DNA from: Elymus sibiricus
Lineage: Eukaryota > Streptophyta > Magnoliopsida > Poales > Poaceae
DNA: 64,000 nt
Direction: 5' to 3'
Assembly (NCBI GenBank): GCA_039707655.1
Contig: CM077673.1
Location: 444,001-508,000, forward strand
Shown here: piece by piece, positions 1 through 12,411 of the stretch
Layout: each line of letters opens with the position of its first letter
How positions within the stretch are numbered: the first letter of the stretch is position 1
Translations under genes and position numbers: made by a program
Notes under the pieces: model-generated
The model's input: only the letters and a program-made list of their open reading frames with translations
Database searches by the model: none
What the model was told of the DNA's origin: nothing

Positions 1-3000
1 AACAAGGAGAATAAGGCATATAGCCACTGGATTTTCTTGAATTTACGGCCAAATGGGATTGCCCGGATCATAGAGCATCAGTTGAAAGCTACGTTTGCCC
101 CTACCAGGGGGACTAATGTCTATAATCAACGTAATCTCCCGAATTTCCTTCAAAAGAAAGTGCCAATGGGTTGATAAACTTGTCCGGAAAACAGCGGCGA
201 ATGATGTTCTTTGACTTTCAGGCCCAAAAAGTCCTGCTTAACTCCAAATTTGAGGGTACTCAGGCATCCTGGCGCAAGTGGGGAGTATTTTCTAGATTCA
301 CACGCTCGTCGCGAGCATTTTGAGTACTTGTCGGTCCGAAATGGACACCGAATGACAAAGTTATGACCATTTTAGTGAACACTGGTCCATTTATGGCAGT
401 CCTTGAAAGAACTTCATTTTCCCGTGACGCTTTTTGCCTCACCGCCCCAAAATTTTGTGTCCTCGATAGTGGAGATATTGTTTCCAGATATATATTGACC
501 GATGCCAGGAATGGCCTTTCGTTCTTGGCTGTCACACACATAAGCTACAGCATGTCACACGGCGAAAACAAGGAGAATAAGGCATATAGCCACGGGATTT
601 TCTTGAATTTACGGCCAAATGGGATTGCCCGGATCATAGAGCATCTGCAGAAAGCTGTGTTTGTCCCTACCAAGGGGACTAATGTCTATAATCAACGTAA
701 TCTCTTGAATTTCCTTCAAAAGGAAGTGCCAATGGGTTGAGAAACTTGTCCGAAAAACAGCGGCGAATGATGTTCTTTGACTTTCTTGCCCAAAAAGTCC
801 TGCTTAACTCCAAATTTGAGGGTACTCAGGCATCCTGGCACAAGCTAGGAGTATTTTCTAGATTCGCACGCTCTCCGCGAGCATTTTGAGTACTTGTGGG
901 TCCGAAACGGACACATAATGACAAAGTTATGACCGTTGTAGTGAACACCGGTCCATTTTATGGCAGTCCTTGAAAGAACTCCATTTTCCCATGACGCTTT
1001 TTGCCTCACCGCCCCAACATTTTGTGTCCTCGATAGTGGAGATATTGTTTCCACATATATATTGACCGATGCCAGGAATGCCCTTTCGTTCTTGGCTGTC
1101 ACACACATAAGTTATAGAATGTCACACGACGAAAACAAGGAGAATAAGGCATATAGCCGCTGGATTTTCTTGAATTTACGGCCAAATGGGATTGCCCGGA
1201 TCATAGAGCATATGCAGAAAGCTACGTTTGTCCCTACCTAGGGGACCAATGTCTATAATCAACGTAATCTCTTGAATTTCCTTCAAAAGGAAGTGCTAAT
1301 GGGTTGAGAAACTTGTCCGAAAAACAGCGGCGAATGATGTTCTTTGACTTTCAGGGCCAAAAAGTCCTGCTTAAGGCCGAATTTGAGGGTACTCCGGGCA
1401 TCTTGGTGCAAGTGGGGAGTATTTTCTGCATTCGCACGCTCGTCGCGAGCATTTTGAGTCCTTGTCGGTCCGAAACGGACACCGAATGACAAAGTTATTT
1501 CCGTTTTAGTAAACACTGGCCCATTTTATGGCAGTCCTTGAAAGAACTTCATTTTCCCGTGACGCTTTTGGCCTCACGGCGCCCAAATTTTGTGTCCTCG
1601 ATAGTGGAGATATTGCTTCCACATATATATTGACTGATGCCAGGAATGCCCTTTCGTTCTTGGCAGTCACACACATAAGTTACAACATGTCACACGGCGA
1701 AAACAAGGAGAATAAGGCATATAGCCACTGGATTTTCTTGAATTTACGGCCAAATGGGATTGCCCGGATCATAGAGCATCTGTTGAAAGCTACGTTTGTC
1801 CCTACCAGGGGGACTAATGTCTATAATCAACGTAATCTCCCGAATTTCCTTCAAAAGGAAGTGCCAATGGGTTGATAAACTTGTCCGGAAAACAGCGGCG
1901 AATGATGTTCTTTGACTTTCAGGCACAAAAAGTCCTGCTTAAGGCTGAATTTGAGGGTACTCCGGGCATCCTGGTGCAAGCAGGGATTATTTTCTAGATT
2001 CGCATGCTCGCCGCGAGCATTTTGAGTACTTGTGGGTCCGAAACGGACACCGAATGACAAAGTTATGACCGTTTTAGTGAACACCGGTCCATTTTATGGC
2101 AGTCCTTGAAAGAACTTCATTTTCCCATGACGCTTTTTGCCTCACCGCCCCGAAATTTTGTGTCCTTGATAGTGGAGATATTGTTTCCACATATATATTG
2201 AACGATGCCAGGAATGCCTTTTCGTTCTTGGCTGTCACACACATAAGTTACAGCACGTCACACGGCAAAAACAAGGAGAATAAGGCATATAGCCACTGGA
2301 TTTTCTTGAATTTACAGCCAAATGGGATTGCCCGAATCATAGAGCATCTGTAGAAAGCTACGTTTGTCCATACCAGGGGGGCTACTGTCTATAATCAACG
2401 TAATCTCTCGAATTTCCTTCAAAAGGAAGTGCCAATGGGTTGAGAAACTTGCCCGAAAAACAGCGGCGAATGATGTTCTTTGACTTTCAGGCCCAAAAAG
2501 TCCTGCTTAATGCCGAATTTGGGGGTACTCCGGGCATCCTGGCGCAAGTGGGGAGTATTTTCTGGATTCGCACGCTCGCCGCGAGCATTTTGAGAACTTG
2601 TCGGCCGAAACGGACACCGAATGACAAAGTTATGACCATTTTAGTGAACACTGGTCCATTTTATGGCAGTCCTTGAAATAACTTCATTTTCCCGTGATGC
2701 TTTTTGCCTCACCGCCCCGAAATTTTGTGTCCTTGATAGTGGATATATTGTTTCCACATATATAATGACCGATGCCAGGAATGTCCTTTCGTTCTTGGCT
2801 GTCACACACATAAGTTACAACATGTCACACGGCGAAAACAAGGAGAATAAGGCATATAGCCGTGGGATTTTCTTGAATTTACGGCCAAATGGGATTGCCC
2901 GGATCATAGAGCATCTGCAGAAAGCTATGTTTGTCCCTACCAATGGGACTAATGTCTATAATCAACGTAATCTCTCGAATTTCCTTCAAAAGGAAGTGCC

Positions 3001-5692
3001 AATGGGTTGAGAAACTTGTCCGAAAAACAGCGGCGAATGATGTTCTTTGACTTTCAGGGCCAAAAAGTCATGCTTAAGGCCGAATTTGAGGGTACTCCGA
3101 GCATCCTGGTGCAAGTGGGGAGTATTTTCTGCATTTGCACGCTCGTCGCGAGCATTTTGAGTCCTTGTCAGTCCGAAACGGACACCGAATGACAAAGTTA
3201 TTTCCGTTTTAGTGAACACTGGTCCATTTTATGGCAGTCCTTGAAAGAACTTCATTTTCCCGTGACGCTTTTTGCCTCACGGCCCCCAAATTTTGTGTCC
3301 TCGATAGTGGAGATATTGCTTCCACATATATATTGACTGATGCCAGGAATGCCCTTTTGTTCTTGGCTGTCACACACATAAGTTACAACATGTCACACGT
3401 CAAAAACAAGGAGAATAAGGCATATAGCCACTGGATTTTCTTGAATTTACGGCCAAATGGGATTGCCCGGATCATAGAGCATCTATAGAAAGCTACGTTT
3501 GTCCCTACCAGGGGGACTAATGTCTATAATCAACGTAATCTCTCGAATTTCCTTCAAAAGGAAGTGCCAATGGTTTAGACACTTGTCCGAAAAACAGCGG
3601 CGAATGATGTTCTTTGACTTTCAGGCCCAAAAAGTCCTGCTTAACTCCGAATTTGAGGGTACTTGGGCATGCTGGCACAAGTTGTGAGTCTTTTCTGGAT
3701 TCGCACGCTCGCCGCGAGCATTTTGAGTACTTGTGGGTTCGAACGGACACCGAATGACAAAGTTATGAGCGTTTTACTGAACACCAGTCCATTTTATGGC
3801 AGTCCTTGAAAGAACTTTATTTTCCCATGACGCTTTTTGCCTCACCGCCCGAAATTGTGTGTCCTCGATAGTGGAGATATTGTTTCCACATATATATTGA
3901 CCGATGCCAGGAATGCCCTTTCGTTCTTGGCTGTCACACACCTAAGTTACAACATGTCACACGGCGAAAACAAGGAGAATAAGGCATATAGCCTTTGGAT
4001 TTTCTTGAATTTACGGCCAAATGGGATTGCCCGGATCATAGAGCATCTGCAGAAAGCTACGTTTGCCCCTACCAGGGGGACTAATGTCTATAATCAACGT
4101 AATCTCTTGAATTTCCTTCAAAAGGAAGTGCCAATGGGTTGAGAAACTTGTCCTACAAACAGCGGCGAATGATGTTCTTTGACTTTCAGCCCCAAAAAGT
4201 CCTTCTTAAGAACGAATTTGAGGGTACTTCGGGCATCCTGGCACAAGTGGGGAGTATTTTCTGGATTCGCACGCTCGACGCGAGCATTTTGAGTACTTGT
4301 GGGTCCGAAACGGACACCGAATGACAAAGTTATGACCGTTTTATTGAACACCGGTCCATTTTATGGCAGTCCTTGAAAGAACTTCATTTTCCCGTGACGC
4401 TTTTTGCCTCACCGCCCCGAAATTTTGTTTCCTCGATAGTGGAGATATTGTTTCCACATATATATTGACCAATGCCAGGAATACCCTTTTGTTCTTTGCT
4501 GTCACACACATAAGTTACAGCATGTCAGACGGCGAAAACAAGGAGAATAAGGCATATAGCCGCTGTATTTTTTTGAATTTACGGCCAAATGGGATTGCCC
4601 GGCTCATAGAGCATCTGCAGAAAGCTACGTTTGCCACTACCAGGGGGACTAATGTCTATAATCAACTTAATCTCTCGAATTTCCTTCAAAAGGAAGTGCC
4701 AATGGGTTCAGAAACTTGTCCAAAAAACAGCGGTGAATGATGTTCTTTGACTTTCAGGCCCAAAAAGTCCTGCTTAAGGCCGAATTTGAGGGTACTCCAG
4801 GCATCCTGGCGCAAGCGGGGAGTATTTTCTGTATTCGCACGCTCGCCGCGAGCATTTTGAGTACTTGTGGGTCCGAAATGGACACCGAATGACAAAGTTA
4901 TGACCGTTTTAGTGAACAGCGGTCCATTTTATGGCAGTCCTTGAAAGAACTTTATTTTCCCGTGACACTTTTTGCCTCACTGCCCCGAAATTTTGTGTCC
5001 TCGATAGTGGAGATATTGTTTCCACGTATATATTGACCGATGCCAGGAATGCCCTTCGTTCTTGGCTGTCACACACATAAGTTACAACATGTCACACGAC
5101 GAAAACAAGGAGAATAAGGCATATAGCCGTGGTATTTTCTTGAATTTACGGCCAAATGGGATTGCCCGGATCATAGAGCATCTGCAGAAAGCTATGTTTG
5201 TCCCTACCAAGGGGACTAATGTCTATAGTCAATGTAATCTCTCGAATTTCCTTCAAAAGGAAGTGCCAATGGTTTAGAAACTTGTCCGAAAAAGAGCGGC
5301 GAATGATGTTCTTTGACTTTCAGGCCCAAAAAGTCTTGCTTAACTCCGAATTTGAGGGTACTTGGGCATCCTGGCACAAGCTGTGAGTTTTTTCTGGATT
5401 CGCACGCTCGCCGTGAGCATTTTGAGTACTTGTGGGTTCGAAACGAACACCGAATGACAAAGTTATGACCGTTTTAGTGAACACCAGTCCATTTTATGGC
5501 AGTCCTTGAAAGAACTTTATTTTCCCATGACGCTTTTTGCCTCACCGCCCGAAATTGTGTGTCCCCGATAGTGGAGATATTGTTTCCACATATATATTGA
5601 CCGATGCCAGGAATGCCCTTTCATTCTTGGCTGTCACACACCTAAGTTACAACATGTCACACGGCGAAAACAAGGAGAATAAGGCATATAGC
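1..5692 (+). repeat. Satellite array, left segment (about 568-bp monomers)
   Basis: Head-to-tail tandem repeats. The landmark ATGGCAGTCCTTGAAAGAAC (or close variants) recurs at 393, 960, 1528, 2096, 2663, 3231, 3796, 4363, 4931 and 5496, a period of 565-568 bp. The window opens in mid-monomer, so the array edge is not here. Copies differ by scattered substitutions and small indels, many of them C-to-T or G-to-A at CG or CHG contexts. The short ORFs in the repeat on both strands are broken in different ways from copy to copy, so I treat the segment as non-coding satellite. It is interrupted at 5693 by a solo LTR and resumes in register at 7524. Family identity (wheat TaiI or CentT566-like) is inferred from unit length and ACGT sites only. 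Confidence 0.97.
5688..5692. repeat. Target-site duplication (left), ATAGC
   Basis: ATAGC directly precedes the LTR start TGTTGG and is repeated at 7524-7528 directly after the LTR end CCAACA. Removing the LTR and one copy restores the normal satellite text gcatatagccgctgg. Five base pairs is the usual duplication length for LTR retrotransposons. Confidence 0.97.
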
Positions 5693-6830
5693 TGTTGGAA
5701 ATATGCCCTAGAGGCAATAATAATTTAGTTATTATCATATTTCCTTGTTCATGATAATCGTTTATTATCCATGCTATAATTGTATCGATTGGAAACTCAA
5801 ATACATGTGTGGATACATAGACAACACTGTGTCCTTAGTAAGCCTCTAGTTAACTAACTCGTTGATCAAAGGATGGTAAAGGTTTCCTGACCATGGACAT
5901 GAGATGTCATTTGATAACGGGATCACATCATTAGGAGAATGATGTGATGGACAAGACCCAAACTATAAACATAGCATATGATCGTGTCAGTTTATTGCTA
6001 TTGTTTTCTGCATGTCAAGTATCTGTTCCTATGACCATGAGATCATGCAACTCACTGACACCGGAGGAATACCTTGTGTGTATCAAACGTCGCAACGTAA
6101 CTGGGTGACTATAAAGATGCTCTACAGGTATCTCCAAAGGTGTCCATTGAGTTGGCATGGATCAAGACTGGGATTTGTTACTCCGTGTGACGGAGAGGTA
6201 TCTCAGGGCCCACTCGGTAATACAACATCACTATAAGCCTTGCAAGCAATGTGACTAAGGTGTTAGCCACGGGATCTTGTATTACGGAACGAGTAAAGAG
6301 ACTTGTCGGTAACGAGATTGAACTAGGTATAGAGATACCGATGATCGAATCTCGGGCAAGTAACATACCGAAGAACAAAGGGTACAGCATACGGGATTAA
6401 CTGAATCCTTGACATAGAGGTTCAACCGATATAGATCTTCGTAGAATATGTAGGAACCAATATGGGCATCCAGGTCCCGCTATTGGTTATTGACCGTAGA
6501 GGTGTCTCGGTCATGTCTACATAGTTCTCGAACCCGCAGGGTCTACACACTTAACGTTTGGTGACGATTAGTATAGTTGAGTTATTGTTGGTGACCGAAG
6601 GTTGTTCGGAGTCTCGGATAAGATCCCAGACATGACGAGGATCTCCGGAAGAGTCCGGAGGTAAAGATTGATATATGTGATAATAGTGTTTTAATCTCCG
6701 GAAGAGTTCCGGAATTCACCGGAAGGGGTTCCGGATGTTCACCGAAGTGTTCGGGTGCAGCAACACTTTATATGGGTCAAAGGGATACAATCCACGAGGT
6801 ATCGGAAAAAGGCAAAAGGGAGTTTTGCTG

Positions 6831-6920
6831 TACTACCGCTTTGATGAAGCGGTACTACCGCGTAAGCGGTACTACCGCTTGGGTGAAGCGGTACTACCGC
6901 TCAAGCGGTACTACCGCTTG
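6831..6920 (+). repeat. Cluster of short palindromes in the LTR U3
   Basis: The 15-base motif AGCGGTACTACCGCT is a 7-bp inverted repeat around a single central base. It occurs at 6848-6861 (lacking the last base), 6865-6879, 6887-6901 and 6904-6918, with a half copy (tactaccgct) at 6831-6840. The cluster lies about 130-200 bp upstream of the LTR TATA box, where U3 enhancer elements would be expected. A regulatory role is inference. Confidence 0.9.
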
Positions 6921-7048
6921 TGCGCGGCTGTGAACGGTTCGGCAAGGATCCGAGTTGGACTCTTTCCTTGCGGGCCAAACCGACCTTGTGCGGGCAAAAC
7001 CGAGCTGGTGGAGGCTTTTTGTCCAAGTTTAGACCCCAGGGCTCAACA

Positions 7049-7057
7049 TATAAATAG
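7049..7057 (+). promoter_or_regulatory. TATA box of the Copia LTR promoter
   Basis: TATAAATAG lies in the last third of the solo LTR, preceded by the palindrome cluster and followed by a GC-rich stretch expected to be the R/U5 leader. It sets the LTR orientation as plus. In a solo LTR it could still drive transcription out into the satellite; that is inference. Confidence 0.75.
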
Positions 7058-7523
7058 AGGAGCAGGGCTAGCACACGGGATACATCAGGATTTCCCAAGC
7101 CGTGTGCCGGCAACCCCAGCCCTCTAGTTCCTCCGTCATAATCTCCGTAGTGCTTGGCGAAGCCCTGCTGAGATTGCTACTCATCATCATCACCACGCCG
7201 TCGTGCTGCTGGAACTCATCTACTACTTCATCATCGCTCGCTGGATCGAGGAGGTGAAGGCGTCATCAAGCCGCACGTGTGTTGAACGCGGAGGTGCCGT
7301 CCGTTCGGCACTAGATCGGGAGGATCGTGATTGGATCGCGGGACGCTCGGCGATTTGGATCGCGAAGACGTTCGACTACATCAACCGCGTTTATTAACGC
7401 TTCCGCTTAGCGATCTACAAGGGTATGTAGATACAATCTCCCTCTCGTAGATGCTCATCACCATGGATAGGTCTTGCGTGTGCGTAGCAAAAAATTTTGT
7501 TTCCCATGCAACGTTCACCAACA

Positions 7524-7528
7524 ATAGC
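7524..7528. repeat. Target-site duplication (right), ATAGC
   Basis: Second copy of the 5-bp duplication flanking the solo LTR. The satellite continues in register directly after it (cgctggattttcttg). Confidence 0.97.
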
Positions 7529-7830
7529 CGCTGGATTTTCTTGCATTTACGGCCAAATGGGATTGCCCGGATCATAGAGCATCTGCAGAAAGCTACGTTT
7601 GCCCCTACCAGGGGGACTAATGTCTATAATCAACGTAATCTCTCGAATTTCCTTCAAAAGGAAGTGCCAATGGGTTGAGAAACTTGTCCTACAAACAGCG
7701 GCGAATGATGTTCTTTGACTTTCAGGCCCAAAAAGTCCTGCTTAAGGCCGAATTTGAGGGTACTTCGGGCATCCTGGCACAAGTGGGGAGTATTTTCTTG
7801 GTTCGCACGCTCGACACGAGCATTTTGAGT

Positions 7831-7844
7831 ACTTGTTACGATCG
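7831..7844 (+). other. 30-bp deletion junction in a monomer
   Basis: The monomer interrupted by the solo LTR reads acttgt then tacgatcg, where other monomers have gggtccgaaacggacaccg and about 11 more bases between. About 30 bp are missing, which removes the whole GTCCGaaaCGGAC dyad. A GT dinucleotide flanks both ends of the deleted stretch, so slippage or microhomology repair is plausible. After removal of the LTR this monomer is about 537 bp, 30 short of normal. Confidence 0.85.
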
Positions 7845-10800
7845 TTTTAGTGAACACTGGTCCATTTTATGGCAGTCCTTGAAAGAACTTCATTTTCCCA
7901 TGACGCTTTTAGCCTCACTGCCCCGAAATTTTGTGTCCTCGATAGTGGAGATATTGTGTCCACATATATATTAACCGATGCCAGGATTGCCCATTCGTTC
8001 TAGGCTGTCACACACATAAGTTACAGCATGTCACACGGCGAAAACAAGGAGAATAAGGCATATAGCTGTGGGATTTTCTTGAATTTACGGCCAAATGGGA
8101 TTGCCCGGATCATAGAGCATCTGCAGAAAGCTATGTTTGTCCCTACCAATGGGACTAATGTCTATAATCAACGTAATCTCTCGAATTTCCTTCAAAAGGA
8201 AGTGCCAATGGGTTGAGAAACTTGTCCGAAAAACAGCGGCGAATGATGTTCTTTGACTTTCAGGGCCAAAAAGTCATGCTTAAGGCCGAATTTGAGGGTA
8301 CTCCGAGCATCCTGGTGCAAGTGGGGAGTATTTTCTGCATTTGCACGCTCGTCGCGAGCATTTTGAGTCCTTGTCAGTCCAAAACGGACACCGAATGACA
8401 AAGTTATTTCCGTTTTAGTGAACACTGGTCCATTTTATGGCAGTCCTTGAAAGAACTTCATTTTCCCGTGACGCTTTTTGCCTCACGGCCCCCAAATTTT
8501 GTGTCCTCGATAGTGTAGATATTGCTTCCACATATATATTGACTGATGCCAGGAATGCCCTTTTGTTCTTGGCTGTCACACACATAAGTTACAACATGTC
8601 ACACGGCGAAAACAAGGAGAATAAGTCATATAGCCGCTGGATTTTCTTGAATTTACTGCCAAATGGGATTGCCCGGATCATAGAGCATATGCAGAAAGCC
8701 ACGTTTGTCGATACCAGGGGGACTAATGTCTATAATCAACGTAATCTCTCGAATTTCCTTCAAAAGGAAGTGCCAATGGGTTCAGAAACTTGTCTGAAAA
8801 ACAGCGGCGAATGATGTTCTTTACCTTTCAAGCCCAAAAAGTCCTGCTTAAAGCCGAATTTGAGGGTACTCCAGGCATGCTGGCGCAAGCGGGGAGTATT
8901 TTCTGGATTCGCACGCTCGCCGCGAGCATTTTGAGTACTTGTGGGTCCGAAACGGACACCGAATGACAAAGTTATGACCGTTTTATTGAACACCGGTCCA
9001 TTTTATGGCAGTCTTTGAAAGAACTTCATTTTCCCGTGACGCTTTTTGCCTCACCGCCCCGAAATTTTGTTTCCTCGATATTGGAGATATTGTTTCCACA
9101 TATATATTGACCGATGCCAGGCATGCCCTTTCGTTCTTTGCTGTCACACACATAAGTTACAGCATTTCAGACGGCGAAAACAAGGAGAATAAGGCATATA
9201 GCCGCTGCATTTTTTTGAATTTACGGCCAAATGGGATTGCCCGGATCATAGAGCATCTGCAGAAAGCTACATTTGCCGCTACCAGGGGGACTAATGTCTA
9301 TAATCAACGTAATCTCTCGAATTTCCGTCAAAAGGAAGTGCCAATGGGTTCAGAAACTTGTCCAAAAAACAGCGGCGAATGATGTTCTTTGACTTTCAGG
9401 CCCAAAAAGTCCTGCTTAAGAACGAATTTGAGGGTACTCCAGGCATCCTGGCGCAAGCGGGGAGTATTTTATGGATTCGCACACTCGCCGCGAGCATTTT
9501 GAGTACTTGTGGGTCCGAAACGGAAACCGAATGACAAAGTTATGACCGTTTTAGAGAACACCGGTCCATTTTATGGCAGTACTTGAAAGAACTTCATTTT
9601 CCCGTGACGCTTTTTACCTCACCGCCCCGAAATTTTGTTTCCTCGATAGTGAAGATTTTGTTTCCACATATATATTGACCGATGCCAGGAATGCCCTTTC
9701 ATTCTTGGTTGTCACACACATAAGCTACAGCATGTCACACGGCGAAAACAAGGAGAATAAGGCATATAGCCGCTGGATTTTCTTGAATTTATGGCCAAAT
9801 GGGACTGCCCGGATCATAGAGCATCTGCAGAAAGTTACATTTGTCCCTACCAGGGGGACTAATGTCTATAATCAACGTAATCTCTCGAATTTCCTTCAAA
9901 AGGAAGTGCCAATGGGTTGAGAAACTGTCCAAAAAACAGCGGCGAATGATGTTCTTTGACTTTCAGGCCCAAAAAGTCCTGCTTAAGGCCGAATTTGAGG
10001 GTACTCTAGGCATCCTGGCGCAAGCGGGGAGTATTTTGTGGATTGGCACACTCGCCGCGAGCATTTTGAGTACTTGTGGGTCCGAAACGGACACCGAATG
10101 ACAAAGTTATGACCGTTTTAGTGAACACTGGTCCATTTTATGGCAGTCTTTGAAAGAACTTCATTTTCCCGTGACGCTTTTTGCCTTACCGCCCTGAAAT
10201 TTTGTGTCGTCGATAGTGGAGATATTGTTTCCACATATATATTGACTGATGCCAGGAATGCCCTTTCGTTCTTGGCTATCACACATATAAGTTAAAGCAT
10301 GTCACACGGCGAAAACAAGGAGAATAAGGCATATAGCCGCTGGATTTTCTTGAATTTACAGCCAAATGGGATTGCCCGGATGATAGAGCATCTGCAGAAA
10401 GCTACGTTTGTCCCTACCAGGGGGACTAATGTCTATAATCAATGTAATCTCTCGAATTTCCTTCAAAAGGAAGTGCCAATGGGTTGAGAAACTTGTCCGA
10501 AAAACAGCGGCAGATGATGTTCTTTGACTTTCAGGCCCAAAAAGTCCTGCTTAAGGCCGAATTTGAGGGCACTCCGTGCATCCTGTCTCAAGCGGGGAGT
10601 ATTTTCTGGATTCGCACACTCGCCGCGAGCATTTTGAGTACTTGTGGGTCCGAAACGGACACCGAATGACAAAGTTATGACCGTTTTAGTGAACAGTGGT
10701 CCATTTTATGGCACTCCTTGAAAAACCTTCATTTTCCCGTGACGCTTTTTGCCTCACCGCCCCAAAATTTTGTGTCCTCGATAGTGGAGATATTGTTTCC

Positions 10801-12411
10801 ACATATATATTGACCGATGCCAGGAATGCCCTTTTGTTCTTGGCTGTCACACACATAAGTTACAGCATGTCACACCATGAAAACTAGGAGTATAAGGCAT
10901 ATAGCCGCTGGATTTTCTTGAATTTATGGCCAAATGGGATTGCCCGGATCATAGAGCATCTGCAGAAAGCTACGTTTGTCCCTACCAGGGGGACTAATGT
11001 CTATAATCAACGTAATATCTCAAATTTCATTCAAAAGGAAGTGCCAATGGGTTGAGAAACTTGTCCGAAAAACAGCAGCGAATGATGTTCTTTGACTTTC
11101 AGGCCCAAAAAGTCCTGCTTAACTACGAATTTGAGGGTACTCCGGGCATCCTGGCGCAAGCGGGGAGTATTTCCTGGATTTGCACGCTCGCCGTGAGCAT
11201 TTGAAGTACTTGTGGGTTCGAAACGGACATCGCATGACAAAGTTATGACCGTTTTAGTGAACACCGGTCCATTTTATGGTAGTCCATAAAAGAACTTCAT
11301 TTTCCCATGAAGCTTTTTGCCTCACCGCCCCGAAATTTTGTGTCCTCGATAGTGGAGATATTGTTTCCACATATATATTGATCGATGCCACGAATGCCCT
11401 TTCGTTCTTGGTTGTCACACACATAAGTTATAGCATGTCACACGGCGAAAACAAGGAGAATAAGGCATATAGCCGCTAGATTTTTTTGAATTTACGGCCA
11501 AATGGGATTGCCCGGATCATAGAGCACCTGTAGAAAGCTAAGTTTGCCCCTACAAGGGGGACTAATGTCTATAATCAATGTAATCTCTCGAATTTCCTTT
11601 AAAAGGAAGTGCCAATGGGTTTAGATACTTGTCCGAAAAACAGCGGCGAATGATGTTCTTTGACTTTCAGGCCCAAATAGTCCTGCTTAAGGCCGAATTT
11701 GAGGGTACTCCACGCATCCGATCGGAAACGGGGAGTATTTTCTGGATTCGCACGCTCGCCGCGAGCATTTTGAATACTTGTGGGTCCGAAACGGACACCG
11801 AATGCCAAAGTTATGACCGTTTTAGTGAACACCGGTCCATTTTATGGCAGTCCTTAAAAGAACTTCATTTTCCAGTGACGCTTTTTGCCTCACCGCCCCG
11901 AAATTTTGTGTCCTCGATAGTGGAGATATTGTTTCCTCATATATATTGACCGATGCCAGGAATGCCCTTTCGTTCTTGGCTGTCACACACATAAGTTACA
12001 GCATGTCACACGGTGAAAACAAGGAGAATAAGGCATATAGCCGCTGGATTTTCTTGAATTTACGGCCAAATGGGATTGCCCGGATCATAGAGCATCAGCA
12101 AAAAGCTACGTTTGTCCCTACCAGGGGGACTACTGTCTATAATCAACGTAATCTCTTGAATTTACTTCAAAAGGAAGTGCCAATGGGTTGAGAAACTTGT
12201 CCGAAAAACAGCGGCGAATGAAGTTCTTTGACTTTTAGGCCCCAACAGTCCTGCTTAAGGCGGAATTTGAGGATACTCTGGGCATACTTGTGCAAGCGGG
12301 GAGTATTTTCTAGATTCGCACGCTCGCCGCGAGCATTTTGAGTACTTGTGGGTCGGAAACGGACACCGAATGACAAAGTTATGACCGTTTTAGTGAACAC
12401 CGGTCCATTTT

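Larger units (their letters stand above)
5693..7523 (+). mobile_element. Solo LTR, Copia superfamily, Angela/WIS-like
   Basis: An 1831-bp insertion that begins TGTTGGAAATATGCCCTAGA and ends TTCACCAACA, so it has TG...CA ends with a TGTTGG/CCAACA terminal inverted repeat. It is flanked by ATAGC duplications. The start sequence, the length near 1.8 kb, the AGCGGTACTACCGCT palindromes and the TATAAATAG box in the 3' third match what I know of the Triticeae Angela/WIS LTRs. No primer binding site, gag, pol or second LTR is present, so this is a solo LTR left by recombination between the two LTRs of a full element. The element lies on the plus strand, judged from the TATA box. Small ORFs inside it are not retroelement proteins. 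The superfamily call is firm; Angela against WIS is undecided. Confidence 0.92.

Noticed and set aside
363..740. Plus-strand ORFs of 85-128 codons repeated in the satellite, as a protein family
   Set aside because: They recur because the monomer recurs. Stops and indels break them at many positions, no known domain is recognisable, and there is no promoter or intron context. A dN/dS test is listed under findings.
6735..7127. 130-codon ORF in the solo LTR
   Set aside because: It is built from the palindrome cluster (repeated YYRL-type residues) and the LTR leader; a chance frame.
5693..7523. MITE or DNA transposon for the first insertion
   Set aside because: TG...CA ends, a 5-bp duplication, a TATA/leader layout and 1.8-kb length fit an LTR; there are no long terminal inverted repeats.
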